Shown: positions 1 to 9,400, counted from the stretch's first letter. The stretch is DNA of 53,213 bases from Lentisphaeria bacterium (GCA_900768515.1 CAAGDG010000158.1:1-53213); one strand, 5' to 3'. Notes: generated by a model not told the origin, from the sequence alone. Made by a program: numbers and translations.

Positions 1-465
1 CAGTTCCAGGAAGTCGTGGTAGTTCCCGTATTCGAGGCAGACCGCGTCGATTCCGGCGCGGCGGGCGGATTCCGCCAGCGCCCGGTGTTTCGCGTATTTT
101 CCGACCAGGAGCAGCAGATCCGGTTCCAGTGCGAAGATCTGTTCTGTGTTGGGATTCCCGGTCTGGCCGATTATCGGCAGCCCCCGCGCCGCCGGCGGCA
201 GCGTTTCCAACGAGCGCACCAGCGGGATTCCGACCGCTTCCCCGCCGGCGAGGTACCAGACCTGCGCGAGGGAAGCAAACCCGATCACGGTCCGTTTCGG
301 ATGTTTGCGCAGACGGACCTCCATCCCGTCCGGCTGCCGGTAGGTCAGGACGCCGGACTCCTCAGAAACAACCTCCGCGCCGAGCGGGCCGGAGAGCAGC
401 AGGAAGAGCAGCGGGAGAAGCAGGAGCCGTACCCGGGATCGTTGGATTCGATTCGATCGCGTCAT
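1..465 (-). CDS. Periplasmic metal/cofactor-binding receptor of an ABC importer (FecB/BtuF-like), 3' end outside the window
   Basis: The 155 visible residues start with a basic N-terminus and a long leucine-rich export signal ending near GPLGAE. They continue as the N-terminal lobe of a helical-backbone substrate-binding protein. Family hallmarks are the RTVIGFASLAQVWYLAGG stretch, the GQTGNPNTEQIFALEPDLLLL segment and a following VGKYAKH. Such proteins bind iron-siderophore, haem or cobalamin outside the inner membrane and deliver it to an ABC permease. The ATG at 465 is preceded by GGAG seven bases upstream, overlapping the stop of the preceding gene, so it is translationally coupled. The C-terminal lobe and any permease/ATPase genes lie beyond base 1. 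The ligand cannot be assigned from this half. Confidence 0.8.
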   Translation of the reverse strand, partial: MTRSNRIQRSRVRLLLLPLLFLLLSGPLGAEVVSEESGVLTYRQPDGMEVRLRKHPKRTVIGFASLAQVWYLAGGEAVGIPLVRSLETLPPAARGLPIIGQTGNPNTEQIFALEPDLLLLVGKYAKHRALAESARRAGIDAVCLEYGNYHDFLEL

Positions 466-469
466 CTTT

Positions 470-880
470 TCACTCCATGAACCGGCCGCCGGAGAGTACC
501 GGTTTCCCGCGATAGGGTTCCACCAGAAACCGGACCTTGCGTCCGCCATCATTCACGTCGATGCAGCGGGTTGCCGGTCCTGCCTGCGGTATTTGGACCA
601 CCGCGCCGGCGAAGTCGGGTTCCTGCAGTGCGGAGAGCGTTCTCTGCAGCTCTTCCGTCAGTTCGGCGTCGAGCGGCATGATCCGGGTTTTGACCGCCTC
701 CCAGCCTTTCCGCCGGAAGTCGTGGTGGATTTCCTCCACCAGTGCGATCGCTTCAGTTGCGGCGGTCTCCGGCGCCGCTTCGAGTTCGAGCGCCCCGTTT
801 GGCGCCGGACGGAGGAGGAGCGCGGTTCCGATTGCGGCTGCCGCGACAAGAAGCAGGAGCATCAACAGTTTCCGGTTCAT
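470..880 (-). CDS. Small membrane-anchored protein of unknown function
   Basis: This is a protein of about 136 residues with one N-terminal hydrophobic segment (LLMLLLLVAAAAIGTALLL), then a soluble domain of about 110 residues rich in Glu and Ala. The segment reads as a signal anchor with the domain outside the cytoplasm. Two ATGs are adjacent (883 and 880). The one at 880 has GGAGG five bases upstream, whereas 883 is only two bases away, so 880 is preferred. It sits 12 bases after the pseudopilin-like gene and four bases before the binding-protein gene, in one apparent operon. I recognise no family. A helper or sensor role beside the receptor is only a guess. Confidence 0.7.
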   Translation of the reverse strand: MNRKLLMLLLLVAAAAIGTALLLRPAPNGALELEAAPETAATEAIALVEEIHHDFRRKGWEAVKTRIMPLDAELTEELQRTLSALQEPDFAGAVVQIPQAGPATRCIDVNDGGRKVRFLVEPYRGKPVLSGGRFME

Positions 881-892
881 CATCGCCTCCGC

Positions 893-1696
893 TCAGAACG
901 GGTCGTAGAGTTCGTTGTCCTTGTCGCCGATGTTGCCGACCCGGTTGGAGACCAGCCAGTCGTCGGAAAGGTCCTTGCAGTAGCTCATTCTCTCGGCAGT
1001 CGCGTGTCCGTCGAGCCAGAGCACCGACGCCTGTCCGCCGTGTCGGAAGTGGATGTTGTCGGAATGGCTCGAAAGTCCGGTCTCGACACCGTTTTCAATC
1101 TTGAAGTGGGAATAGAGGAACGACAGGCCTTCCCCCTGCGCACTTCCGTAGACCCCGATGGTGTCGGCCAGCGCGATGGTCTGCGACGGATTGCGGGCGG
1201 CGCCGTCCTTCCAGCCGGCTCCCTTCTTCTGCCCGTCTTCAAAGAAATAGTCGAGCGAACCGACGCCGTAGGTGCTGTAGCCGTAACCGGCGCCTTTGGC
1301 GAGATTTTCGACGTCGACCTCCCCGGTCCAGCTCGGACAGACCATCGAACGCAGACTGTTCCCGAGGTAGGGGGCCATCAACCCCTCCCGCATGTCGATC
1401 GCGCCGCCGGAGGCGCGCCGCCCGATCCAGAGCAGCGCCGGTTTACTGCCCATGCCGTAGACGCCGTAGACCGGCATGTTGTATTCGTAGTCGGAGAGGT
1501 AGAGCGCGAAGCCGTGTCCCATCTGCTTGACGTTGTTGGTACAGCTGATGCCGCGGGCTTTTTCTCGCGCCTGGTTCAGCGCCGGGAGCAGCATTCCCGC
1601 GAGAATGGCGATGATGGCGATTACCACCAGCAGTTCGATCAGGGTGAAACGGCGAACCGGAAGCGGCCGCCCGCGGAGGGAAGGAGTTAGCGACAT
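893..1696 (-). CDS. Pseudopilin-like protein with H-X9-DG C-terminal motif (DUF1559-type)
   Basis: The 267-residue protein opens with a basic leader and a type IV prepilin helix (FTLIELLVVIAIIAIL) followed by LLPALNQAREKA, the signature of the large pseudopilin-like families of planctomycetes and lentisphaeres. The C-terminus has RHGGQASVLWLDGH, an exact H-X9-DG motif. The residue before the predicted cleavage site is Arg, not the usual Gly. The ATG at 1696 has GAGGA seven bases upstream. An in-frame GTG at 1723 would add nine residues but lacks a clear ribosome site. These proteins are thought to be processed by a prepilin peptidase and displayed at the envelope; their function is unknown. 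It is first in an operon with a small membrane protein and a binding receptor. Confidence 0.88.
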   Translation of the reverse strand: MSLTPSLRGRPLPVRRFTLIELLVVIAIIAILAGMLLPALNQAREKARGISCTNNVKQMGHGFALYLSDYEYNMPVYGVYGMGSKPALLWIGRRASGGAIDMREGLMAPYLGNSLRSMVCPSWTGEVDVENLAKGAGYGYSTYGVGSLDYFFEDGQKKGAGWKDGAARNPSQTIALADTIGVYGSAQGEGLSFLYSHFKIENGVETGLSSHSDNIHFRHGGQASVLWLDGHATAERMSYCKDLSDDWLVSNRVGNIGDKDNELYDPF

Positions 1697-1855
1697 TTCT
1701 GAATCCTCATGTGTAACGCGCACAATTGAGACCGGCCGCTTCGCTCGGCGGCCGGCGACGATTTCAGAACCGCGGCCGGGATCCGACTATGACGGTTGCG
1801 CGACAGCCACGGAATTTCACCATGATTCACCGCATCCGCAGTCCACTGTTCGCAT

Positions 1856-1884
1856 AATATAGCTTCCGGCGGCGCTGTGCGCAA
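1856..1884 (-). promoter_or_regulatory. Candidate sigma-70 promoter of the pseudopilin/receptor operon
   Basis: On the minus strand TTGCGC and TATATT are separated by exactly 17 bases. The predicted start lies about 150 bases before the ATG at 1696, leaving a long leader. Confidence 0.45.
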
Positions 1885-1979
1885 ACGGATTGCCGGTTTT
1901 TTTCGGCATTTCCCCGTTTTCAGGAAACAAATCGGTTAAGTTTTTTGTAAAAAAATATTGAATTTATACAGAATCGGAT

Positions 1980-2008
1980 TTGACAATCCGGTTGAATCAT
2001 GGTATTAT
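1980..2008 (+). promoter_or_regulatory. Near-consensus sigma-70 promoter for the HPt gene
   Basis: A perfect TTGACA at 1980-1985 is followed after 17 bases by TATTAT at 2003-2008. It lies about 60 bases before the ATG at 2072 and excludes the longer upstream in-frame start at 1958. This is one of the two strongest promoters in the window by eye. Confidence 0.75.
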
Positions 2009-2071
2009 ACGGCGACAATACCAGCATTCCGGCGGCCGCGGTCGGCCGGCGGTGAAAAAGGACGGGATCCG

Positions 2072-2389
2072 ATGAGGACAGCCATTCTCGAATACCTGCG
2101 GGACAACCTTGAGATCGTCGGAGACGAAGCGTCCTCCATTCTGAATTCCTACTTCAAAACGCTTGACTCCCACATGTCACGGCTCAAAACCGCGATCACG
2201 GAATTCGACATTCCGGCGGTGCGGATGCTGACCCACGCGCTGACCGGTTGTTCCGGAAACATCGGCGCGGCGGAGATCGTGCGCCTCTCTGTGGAGATCA
2301 ACCGCGCCGCCCACGCCCTCGACCGGGAGCGGATGCAGTCCCGTTATCTGGAACTGGTCGACACGGTCGAAAAGCTCAAAAACTCCTGA
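2072..2389 (+). CDS. Stand-alone histidine-phosphotransfer (HPt) domain protein
   Basis: The 105-residue, all-helical protein carries HALTGCSGNIGA around residues 55-66, matching the HPt phosphorylation motif HxLKGxSxxxGA with Thr in place of Lys. His55 is the expected phosphoacceptor. HPt proteins relay phosphoryl groups between response-regulator receiver domains in multistep His-Asp phosphorelays in the cytoplasm. AAGGA lies nine bases before the ATG, and a near-consensus promoter sits just upstream. It is monocistronic, converging on the ATPase gene with only 18 bases between stops. No histidine kinase or response regulator lies nearby, so its partners must be encoded elsewhere. Confidence 0.85.
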   Translation: MRTAILEYLRDNLEIVGDEASSILNSYFKTLDSHMSRLKTAITEFDIPAVRMLTHALTGCSGNIGAAEIVRLSVEINRAAHALDRERMQSRYLELVDTVEKLKNS

Positions 2390-2407
2390 GCTTCCGCCGC
2401 CGTCCCC

Positions 2408-5320
2408 CTACCGGCGGGAGGCGAGACGGCGGAACAGCCGGAGCAGTTCTCCGCCCCAGAGTACCAGGCTGGTTCCCGCAGTGACCGCGCCCCACTGGAA
2501 GAGGGACATCGGGACCGTGCGGAATGCCCGGCCGCCCCACTCCACCAGCACGATCTGCGAGAGAAAAATTCCGATCGCGATCAGTGAGAACGCCCGGTTG
2601 TCGAAGAGGCGGGTGAAGATCGAGTGATCGGTGCCGAAACACTTCGCGTTGAAGAGATTCCAGAACTGCAACAACACGAATGCCGTGAAGAACACCGTCA
2701 ACATCTCCGGATTCTCGGAGAGTCCCCGGCTCTTGAAACAGAGCAGCATCCCGATCAGGATGGCCAGAAACACCGTCCCCACTCCGAAGATGCCGCGCCA
2801 CATCGCCGGGGTGACGATGAAGGCGTCGCTGCGGCGTGGCGGCAGTTTCATGACGCCGGGATCCGGCGGTTCGGTTGCGAGCGCCAGCGCGGCGAAGGTG
2901 TCCATGATCAGGTTGACCCAGAGCATTTGAATCACCGTCAGCGGCAGTTCGATTCCGAGGAAGGGGCCGACCATGGCGATGGTCAGCGCCACGAAGTTGA
3001 CCGTCAGCTGGAACAGAATGAAACGCTGGATGTTGCGGTAGAGCGACCGTCCCCACATCACCGCGTTGACGATGCTGTTGAAGGAGTCGTCCAGCAGAAT
3101 GATGTCGGCGGCCTCTTTTGCGATCGACGTTCCGGTCCGCCCCATGGCGATGCCGACGTCGGCATAGTTGAGCGCGGGTGCGTCGTTGGTTCCGTCGCCG
3201 GTGACGGCGACCACCTCTCCGGCCGCCTTCAGCGAACGGACCAGCCGCAGTTTGTCGTTCGGCCTCGCCCGGGCCATGATCCGGAGTCGGAGCGCGGCGG
3301 CGACCGCCTCCTCGTCGGAGAGCGCGGCGTATTCGGCGCCGGTCATGATCCGGCCCTCTTCGTCCCCCTCCTGCCAGAGATGGATCCGGCGACCGATTTC
3401 CCGGGCGGTTTCGGGGTTGTCTCCGGTGACCATCTTGACCGTGATGCCGGCGCGGAAACACGCTTCGATCGCGTCGGGAACATCCGGACGGACCGGGTCC
3501 GCGATTGCGGCGAACCCGAGCCAGATCAGCTTTTGTGCGCTCTGGTCGAGGTCGTCGGAGTTGCCGGGATCGTGCCGCCAGGCGAACCCGAGTGTGCGCA
3601 TGCCGCGCGCCTGGAATTGGAGAAGATCCTCCAGAATTTGCCGGCGGGCGGCTTCATCCAGCGGTTCGATTCCGTCGGCGGTTTCGCGGAAAGCGCAGCG
3701 GGCGAGCAGAATTTCCGGCGCTCCCTTGGCGTGGAGCAGCGGCGTCCCGTCGGAGTCGAAGCCCCGGGTCGCCATGAATTTCCGTTCCGTGGAGAAGGTC
3801 CACTGATGTTCAATCCGGAATTGCTGGCGGTACACCTCATAGTCGGCCCCTCTGGACTCCAGATAGAGCAGCAGCGCCCCTTCGGTCGGATTTCCGATCG
3901 GTTCCGGTGCGGCCGGATCCAGGCGGGAGAGGTTTGCGCTGGAGTTCCCGGCGAGCGCGACGGCGGCAAATGCAAAGTCGGCAGGGGTGGAATCCGGTTT
4001 CTCCAGACGCGGGAAGTGGAGTTCCTGCACCCGCATCTGGTTCATGGTCAGGGTACCGGTCTTGTCGGTGCAGATCACGGTGGCGGCGCCGATGGTTTCG
4101 CAGGCGTGCATCTTGCGGACGAGGTTGTTTGCGGCGGTCATCTTCCGCATGCTGTAGGCCAGACTCAGCGTAACGCTCATCGCCAGTCCTTCCGGAACCG
4201 CGACCACCACCAGAGTCACCGCGATCATGAAGAAGGTGATGAACCGGGGAAGCGCCTCCGGCGCAATCCATTCCGAAAGGTGTTGCGGCAGCGCTCCCGC
4301 CGCGAACAGAATACCGGTTCCGAGCAGCAGGACTCCCCCGCCGAGGAGGAAGAACGTCAGCCAGCTCCGCCAGCCGGTGCGCGTCAGGAACGCCGGCGGC
4401 GCCGTCCGCCTTCCAGCCAGTTCGAGGCCGTCGAAAACCACCGGCAGCCAGACCTTGGTCAGCGCCAGCAAGATCGCTGCAAGCAGGATGCCGGAAAGCG
4501 TCCACTGGATTGTCGTCTGGTGGATGTTTCCGGTCGTCGCCGCATGAATCACCAGTGCGGCAAAGGTGATCGACGAGATTGAGAATCCGACGACGCCGAT
4601 GAGCTTGCTCAGCTGTCCGAGCTGGCGGTTGAGCGGAGTTGCCTCTTCGACCTCCTCGCCGGCCGCGGTCGCGGTTCTGCCGATTTCCGTCGCGTTTCCG
4701 ACCGCGGTGATCCGGATGAAACCGTGCCCGTCCACCACCGGAGTTCCGCGCAGTACCAGATGGGGCGGGTAGGTATCCGTCTCGCCGCCGCCGGTCGCCG
4801 GTTGTTCCCCGGCCGGGAACTTGGCGACCGGATCGGATTCCCCGGTCAGCTTGGACTGGTCCACCTGCAGATTGACCGCTTCAAGCACTTCGCCGTCGGC
4901 GGGCAGTTCCTCTCCGAGTTCGACGAAGAGGATGTCGCCGACCACCACGTCGCGTTTCGGAATCATCTGAAAACTGCCGCCGCGGACCGCTTTGACCGGC
5001 GTGTCGTCGCTGACTTTGTTCAGGATGTCAAACTCCTTTTCCGCCTTGAACTCATTCAGGAATGCCAGTCCGGTCGCCAGCAGCACCGCAAGCAGGATCC
5101 CGCCGCCCTCCACGAATTCTCCGGTCCCCATCGCGATCAGCGCGGCGATGATCAGGATCCGGATCACCGGATCATCGAACTTGGCCAGAAGCTGCCGGTA
5201 CCAGGGAATCCGGGGAGGGGGCGCGAGCAAATTTTCTCCGTGTTCCCGGCGGCTCGCTTCGACTTCGGCTGCCGTCAGGCCGGGGTAACGGAGGGCGGCG
5301 GGTTTAACGGATTCGCTCAT
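2408..5320 (-). CDS. P-type Ca2+-transporting ATPase, PMCA type (type IIB)
   Basis: The 970-residue integral membrane pump has all P-type landmarks: TGES of the actuator domain near 159-162, PEGLA in M4 near 376-380, the phosphorylated Asp419 in DKTGT, the KGAPE nucleotide-domain motif near 532-536 and TGDGTNDAP near 707-715. The M6 segment with Asn803 and Asp807 (VNLIMDTFAALALATEPP) is typical of PMCA-type Ca2+ pumps that expel Ca2+ from the cytoplasm. It is longer than the usual bacterial PMCA-type pump (about 900 residues) because a stretch near 270-345 adds two extra hydrophobic segments between M3 and M4. GAGGAG precedes the ATG and a promoter lies at 5361-5389. It appears monocistronic. 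Confidence 0.93.
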   Translation of the reverse strand: MSESVKPAALRYPGLTAAEVEASRREHGENLLAPPPRIPWYRQLLAKFDDPVIRILIIAALIAMGTGEFVEGGGILLAVLLATGLAFLNEFKAEKEFDILNKVSDDTPVKAVRGGSFQMIPKRDVVVGDILFVELGEELPADGEVLEAVNLQVDQSKLTGESDPVAKFPAGEQPATGGGETDTYPPHLVLRGTPVVDGHGFIRITAVGNATEIGRTATAAGEEVEEATPLNRQLGQLSKLIGVVGFSISSITFAALVIHAATTGNIHQTTIQWTLSGILLAAILLALTKVWLPVVFDGLELAGRRTAPPAFLTRTGWRSWLTFFLLGGGVLLLGTGILFAAGALPQHLSEWIAPEALPRFITFFMIAVTLVVVAVPEGLAMSVTLSLAYSMRKMTAANNLVRKMHACETIGAATVICTDKTGTLTMNQMRVQELHFPRLEKPDSTPADFAFAAVALAGNSSANLSRLDPAAPEPIGNPTEGALLLYLESRGADYEVYRQQFRIEHQWTFSTERKFMATRGFDSDGTPLLHAKGAPEILLARCAFRETADGIEPLDEAARRQILEDLLQFQARGMRTLGFAWRHDPGNSDDLDQSAQKLIWLGFAAIADPVRPDVPDAIEACFRAGITVKMVTGDNPETAREIGRRIHLWQEGDEEGRIMTGAEYAALSDEEAVAAALRLRIMARARPNDKLRLVRSLKAAGEVVAVTGDGTNDAPALNYADVGIAMGRTGTSIAKEAADIILLDDSFNSIVNAVMWGRSLYRNIQRFILFQLTVNFVALTIAMVGPFLGIELPLTVIQMLWVNLIMDTFAALALATEPPDPGVMKLPPRRSDAFIVTPAMWRGIFGVGTVFLAILIGMLLCFKSRGLSENPEMLTVFFTAFVLLQFWNLFNAKCFGTDHSIFTRLFDNRAFSLIAIGIFLSQIVLVEWGGRAFRTVPMSLFQWGAVTAGTSLVLWGGELLRLFRRLASRR

Positions 5321-5360
5321 CGGACTGTCTCCTCTTCGTATTTTGATTGATACGCCGATT

Positions 5361-5389
5361 AATGTATCCGGAGGCGACGCCGATTACAA
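5361..5389 (-). promoter_or_regulatory. Candidate sigma-70 promoter of the Ca2+ ATPase gene
   Basis: On the minus strand TTGTAA and TACATT are separated by 17 bases, about 35 bases upstream of the ATG at 5320. Confidence 0.55.
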
Positions 5390-5420
5390 TTTGATTTGTG
5401 TTAAAAAATGGTTAGACTGA

Positions 5421-5452
5421 AAACCGTCCGCCGGAAATCCGGCGGACGGTTT
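5421..5452 (-). terminator. Rho-independent terminator-like hairpin after the pseudopilin-like gene
   Basis: A perfect 14-bp inverted repeat (5421-5434 with 5439-5452, four-base loop) lies 28 bases past the stop at 5480. On the minus strand the stem ends in TTT and a run of six T follows about 11 bases later. It also separates this transcript from the ATPase promoter. Confidence 0.7.
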
Positions 5453-5479
5453 GAAAAGAAACGCCCGGACAGAGGGCCG

Positions 5480-6178
5480 TCAGTTGTTCGTGCTGGTGTA
5501 CCAGAAATATTCTTCCGTGTTATCGCCGCCCTGGGTCGGAATCGAGCGCTGGTGGCGGGATTCGCAATGGCCGTCCGCAAAGCAGACGTTGATTCCGTTC
5601 TGCCCCTGGTGACGCCATTCCCGGTCGGTGCTTTTAAGTTCATCGCGGTTCTTTGCGGAAGGATCCTTCCACTCGCCGGTGTAGTTGATGTCCATCAACG
5701 CGGCGCGCTGGCTCGGACTCTTGATCTGCGTGATGGTCATCTGGGGGGAGCGCCCCTTCAGACCGGAGGCGTAGCCGCGGGAGTTGATCGCATAGTGGAA
5801 ACTACCCTCCTGCCGATTGTGGGCTTCCGAACTCGGGCAGGCGAAGGGGCCGCGCGGCAGGTCGTTTTTGTCGGAGTCGACGAAGCAGTAGTCATCCTGG
5901 GGGATCGAGGGCGCGTAGAGCTGCATGAGCATATCCTGCCATTTGCCGCTGTAACCGTCGCCGCCGAGGTTGGTGTTGGAGGAGGGAATCCGCCCGTCCG
6001 ACTGATCGATGTACATGGCCATGTAGGTCCCCAGCTGCTTCAGGTTGCTGGTGCATTTGATGTCATGGGCCTTCTGGCGCGCCTGATTCAGTGCGGGGAG
6101 CAGCATCGCCGCCAGAATCGCGATGATCGCGATCACGACCAGGAGTTCAATCAGTGTGAAGCGGTGGACTCTCGACAT
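5480..6178 (-). CDS. Pseudopilin-like protein with an H-X11-DG variant C-terminal motif
   Basis: The 232-residue protein begins with a short leader and the prepilin helix FTLIELLVVIAIIAIL, then MLLPALNQARQKA. The cleavage-site residue is Arg instead of Gly. The C-terminal signature reads RHQGQNGINVCFADGH, in which 11 rather than 9 residues separate His from Asp-Gly. The family is abundant in PVC bacteria and presumably enters a pseudopilin or envelope-display pathway; its role is unknown. The gene has its own strong promoter and a terminator hairpin, so it is expressed separately. It sits just downstream of a large secreted glycosidase transcribed in the same direction. Confidence 0.88.
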   Translation of the reverse strand: MSRVHRFTLIELLVVIAIIAILAAMLLPALNQARQKAHDIKCTSNLKQLGTYMAMYIDQSDGRIPSSNTNLGGDGYSGKWQDMLMQLYAPSIPQDDYCFVDSDKNDLPRGPFACPSSEAHNRQEGSFHYAINSRGYASGLKGRSPQMTITQIKSPSQRAALMDINYTGEWKDPSAKNRDELKSTDREWRHQGQNGINVCFADGHCESRHQRSIPTQGGDNTEEYFWYTSTNN

Positions 6179-6236
6179 CTTTCACCTCCAGTGGTTTTTC
6201 CGATTCTTCGGGGAACAGTTTAACCATTACATTATA

Positions 6237-6265
6237 GTTATACCAAAAAATGAAACGTTTGTCAA
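6237..6265 (-). promoter_or_regulatory. Near-consensus sigma-70 promoter of the pseudopilin-like gene
   Basis: On the minus strand a perfect TTGACA is followed by a 17-base spacer and TATAAC, with a second overlapping TATAAT six bases further on. The promoter is about 60 bases upstream of the ATG at 6178. Confidence 0.75.
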
Positions 6266-6283
6266 GTCCCGATGGAGAGAAAA

Positions 6284-6324
6284 TTCAAAAAAAACGGTGC
6301 GCGGAATTTCCCCGCGCACCGTTT
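6284..6324 (-). terminator. Strong rho-independent terminator of the glycosidase transcript
   Basis: A perfect 13-bp stem (6292-6304 with 6312-6324, seven-base loop) is followed on the minus strand directly by a run of eight T. It lies about 155 bases past the glycosidase stop at 6480. Confidence 0.85.
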
Positions 6325-6479
6325 CCCCTCCGGAAACCGTCTCTTTTTCCTTAATTTTCAACAGTGGTATTCTTCAAAGATTTTCGGCCGGGCTCCTCGT
6401 GTCTCCTCCTTTTTCTTCTCCCCGGCCCAATCCGGCTCCGATCGATGTGCGAAACCACCCGATCCTCGTTCCCCGCCGA

Positions 6480-9400
6480 TTATTCGATTTTCCGGAGTGC
6501 GCCGGCGAGCTGTTCCGCCGGGACTTCCGCTTCGATGTAGAAGACCCGGCCCCCGCAAGTCGCAGGCAGCGCAAGCGGGTTTCCGTAGAGATCGGCCCCG
6601 CGGCTTTCCGGAAGATCGCAGCCGATCCGGACTCCCTCTCCGCTGGGCCGCGGCGAAATTGCCGCCGTCGACCGCTTTCCGTCACTGAAAATATACGCGT
6701 GAACTCCGGGCGCAAGCCGGACAATCCGGTCGAACCGGCGCCCTTCGAGCCGCTGCGTCATCGCGGAGTAGGCCGCCAGCATCGGGTGAGGGTAGCCGTC
6801 CGCATTGAACATCACCAGGAAATAGGGCACCCGCGCCAGATTGGTGTAGCAGTGGGCCGAATAAAGGAACACCCGGTCCACCTTGTTGGCGAGAAGCGAC
6901 AGATTGTACCGCACGTTGCGGTCGGAAATGGAGTGGTAATCCTCGGAGTTCTCCCATGGAATGGTGTGCCGGTAGAGACCGACGTACCGCATGGAGGTGT
7001 CTCCGGTCTGACTGCCGAGGCTGGCGCCCTGGCCTTCCGACATGTAAAGCGGCTTGTCCAGGCCGTTTTGGAGGAGCAGTCCGACCGCCGATTCGACGGC
7101 CCGTTCACCGCCGTCGCCGGGATAGCCGGTCGCCCGGTCGGTGTAAAAGTGAAAATCCACCGTGTCGCATTTGTCGAGACCGCCGGCTTCCAACACGCCG
7201 CGGGTCCACTCCGTTCCGTTGGCCCCGGCAGTGGTGTTGAAGCCGGAGACCTTCGCCGCCGGATTGACCCGCTTGACCGCGTCGTAGGCGACCGCGCAGA
7301 GTTTGGCGAAATCCTCCTGCGGGTGTTCGCTGGTGATGTAGCGGTTGTTTTTCTTGTCGTAATCGACGCCCCACCAGCCGTGGATCCACGGTTCGTTCCA
7401 GATGAACCAGTCGTCGATCACGCCCTTGTAACGGGTGGCGACAGTGGTTGCGTAGTTTTCGAACTCCTTCCGGTCGAGCGGCTGGAAATAGCGGTCGTGG
7501 TAGGCGATTTCCTTTCGTCCGGTATCGGTTCTGGAGAGGTAGCTCGCCCAGCGCGGAGCGGTTCCGAGCTGGCCGAAGATGCGGATGTGGTTGTCGCGGT
7601 AGGCCTGAATGTCGCGGTCGCGGAATTTCCAGACGCCTTTTTCAGGTTCCAGGTAGAACCAGCCGATGTACTCCATGCCCGCATCGTGCAGCCGCGCCCA
7701 GTTGACCCCCGCCGCCTTGACCGCCTTCAGCGAGGGGTCGAACGAGGTGACATGGATGCCGAACGGCGAATCCGGAGCGTCCTCTCCCCAGTGAACCGGC
7801 CGCGGAATCCGGGTGATTACCAGTTCATTGGGCGGAGAAACCGCTTTTTCCCCCTGAAACGCCTGCACCTCCAGCCGGAACTGTCCGAACGGCCGGTCGG
7901 ACGGGATGGGAAGGTCGATGTCGCCTTCGCGGTTCTGGTTCGAGAGGGCGACCGGGGGCAGCTGCCGGATTCCGCCGTAGAGATCGGCGAGGGCGCAGCG
8001 AAGTTCGGTTCCCGGCGGGATCTCTCCGGAGGCGTGGTAGCCGATCCGGGCGGCCTCTTTCGGGAACAGGATCCGGGCGGTGGAAGCCTCCCCCGGCGGC
8101 GGGGTCAGCGCCACTTCGCAGTCACCGGCCGACCGGTATCCTTTTTCCGTGGCGGGAGCGGCGCGAAAGGCGTCGACCCAGATGGTGCCGGTCCCGATAA
8201 TCTTGAGCGTGAACGCCCAGGCGTCGGCGGGGGCGCGGAAGGGAAGCTCCACCCGTTTCCAGTCGGCGGAGGGTTCCAGCTTCAGCCAGCGCAGCGCCTT
8301 GCCCTGAAACTGTACTTCGGCGGTGTAGCCGCCGTCGCCCCGGTAACTGAAGGAAACGGCATTTTCCACCGTGGGGTCGGCGACGTTGAAGGGTTCGCTG
8401 TAGAGGCCGAGCCGCCAGCGGGGCCACGATTCCAGTTTGAGCGCGGCGCTTCCGGAGGGGCCGGTCATGCCCGGGTCGGGGGTGATGCTTCCGTAGCAGG
8501 AGTCGCGGTCGAACTGCCAGCCGCTCTGCAGGCCGCGGGGCAGCCGGGAGTTCCGGAAGTAGTTGGCGACACCGGGGTCCGGACGCCGGATCCGCGAGGC
8601 TCCGGCCTGAAATTCCTCGAGCTTCAGGTCCGAGATTTCAACGATCCCCGGGTCGAAGAAATTCAGAATCAGCCCGACCGGTTTGGTGACCGGCTGCGTC
8701 ACCTGGAATTCCAGGGTCTGCGTGGTCCACTCCCGGGAGGGGGCGAATTCCCCCGCCGCCAGCGTGGTGTAAGGTTCCGGAAGGAGCCGGAGACTGACCT
8801 TGACCGGACCCTCGGTGAGGTTGCGCACCAGCGCGGTCAACCGGTAGCTGCGTCCGGATTCGATGCCGGAGACCGGTGCACTGAACTGCGGTTCGCCGGA
8901 GAGAATGCGGAAGCGCAGAAAACGCTGCGCCCCGAGGTTGTCCAGTTCGGTGGTCGCCTCCGCCTTCTGAAAGTGGCAGAAGTCCTCGAACCACGGCTTC
9001 GGCAGCGGTCCGGAAAACTTTCCGAGCCCTTTGCCGGTCAGATCGCGGCTGCTTTGGGAAGTCCCTTCGAAGAAGCGGGTTTCGAGCCGGACCGGATTCG
9101 CAACCGCCCCCGCAAGCTCCTCCAGGGCGATCGATTTGAGGTCGACCTCTCCCTTGCCGCTGAGGATCAGGAAGATCGCCGCCGGTTCATCGCCGGTCTC
9201 CCGGTACTGGAAGACGGAGGAGCGGGTCTGCCACTGCGGCGACGGCGGCAGTTGCAGCGCATGGTAGGTCTTGTAGGGTGCCGGCACCATCCGGACCATG
9301 GCGGTCACTTCGCTGTCGGAGCGGTTGCGCACGGTCGCGGTCAGCCGGTAGCTGCGACCGGAGACCAGTTTCGGCAGCTCGATCCGGAACTGGGGCGCTT

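Larger units (their letters stand above)
1697..2071. other. 375-bp divergent intergenic region
   Basis: No coding potential is convincing here. The region holds candidate promoters for the pseudopilin-like gene on the minus strand and for the HPt gene on the plus strand, separated by AT-rich DNA including a poly-T/poly-A stretch around 1940-1956. The minus-strand 5' leader is long, about 150 bases. No riboswitch fold was evident by eye. Confidence 0.6.
6179..6479. other. 301-bp intergenic region with promoter and terminator
   Basis: No gene is supported here. From left to right on the plus map it holds the ribosome site and promoter of the pseudopilin-like gene, the terminator hairpin of the upstream glycosidase, and a C/T-rich stretch (about 6325-6470). 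A 7-bp GGCCGGG/CCCGGCC pair in that stretch has no U-tract and is of unclear meaning. Confidence 0.6.
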
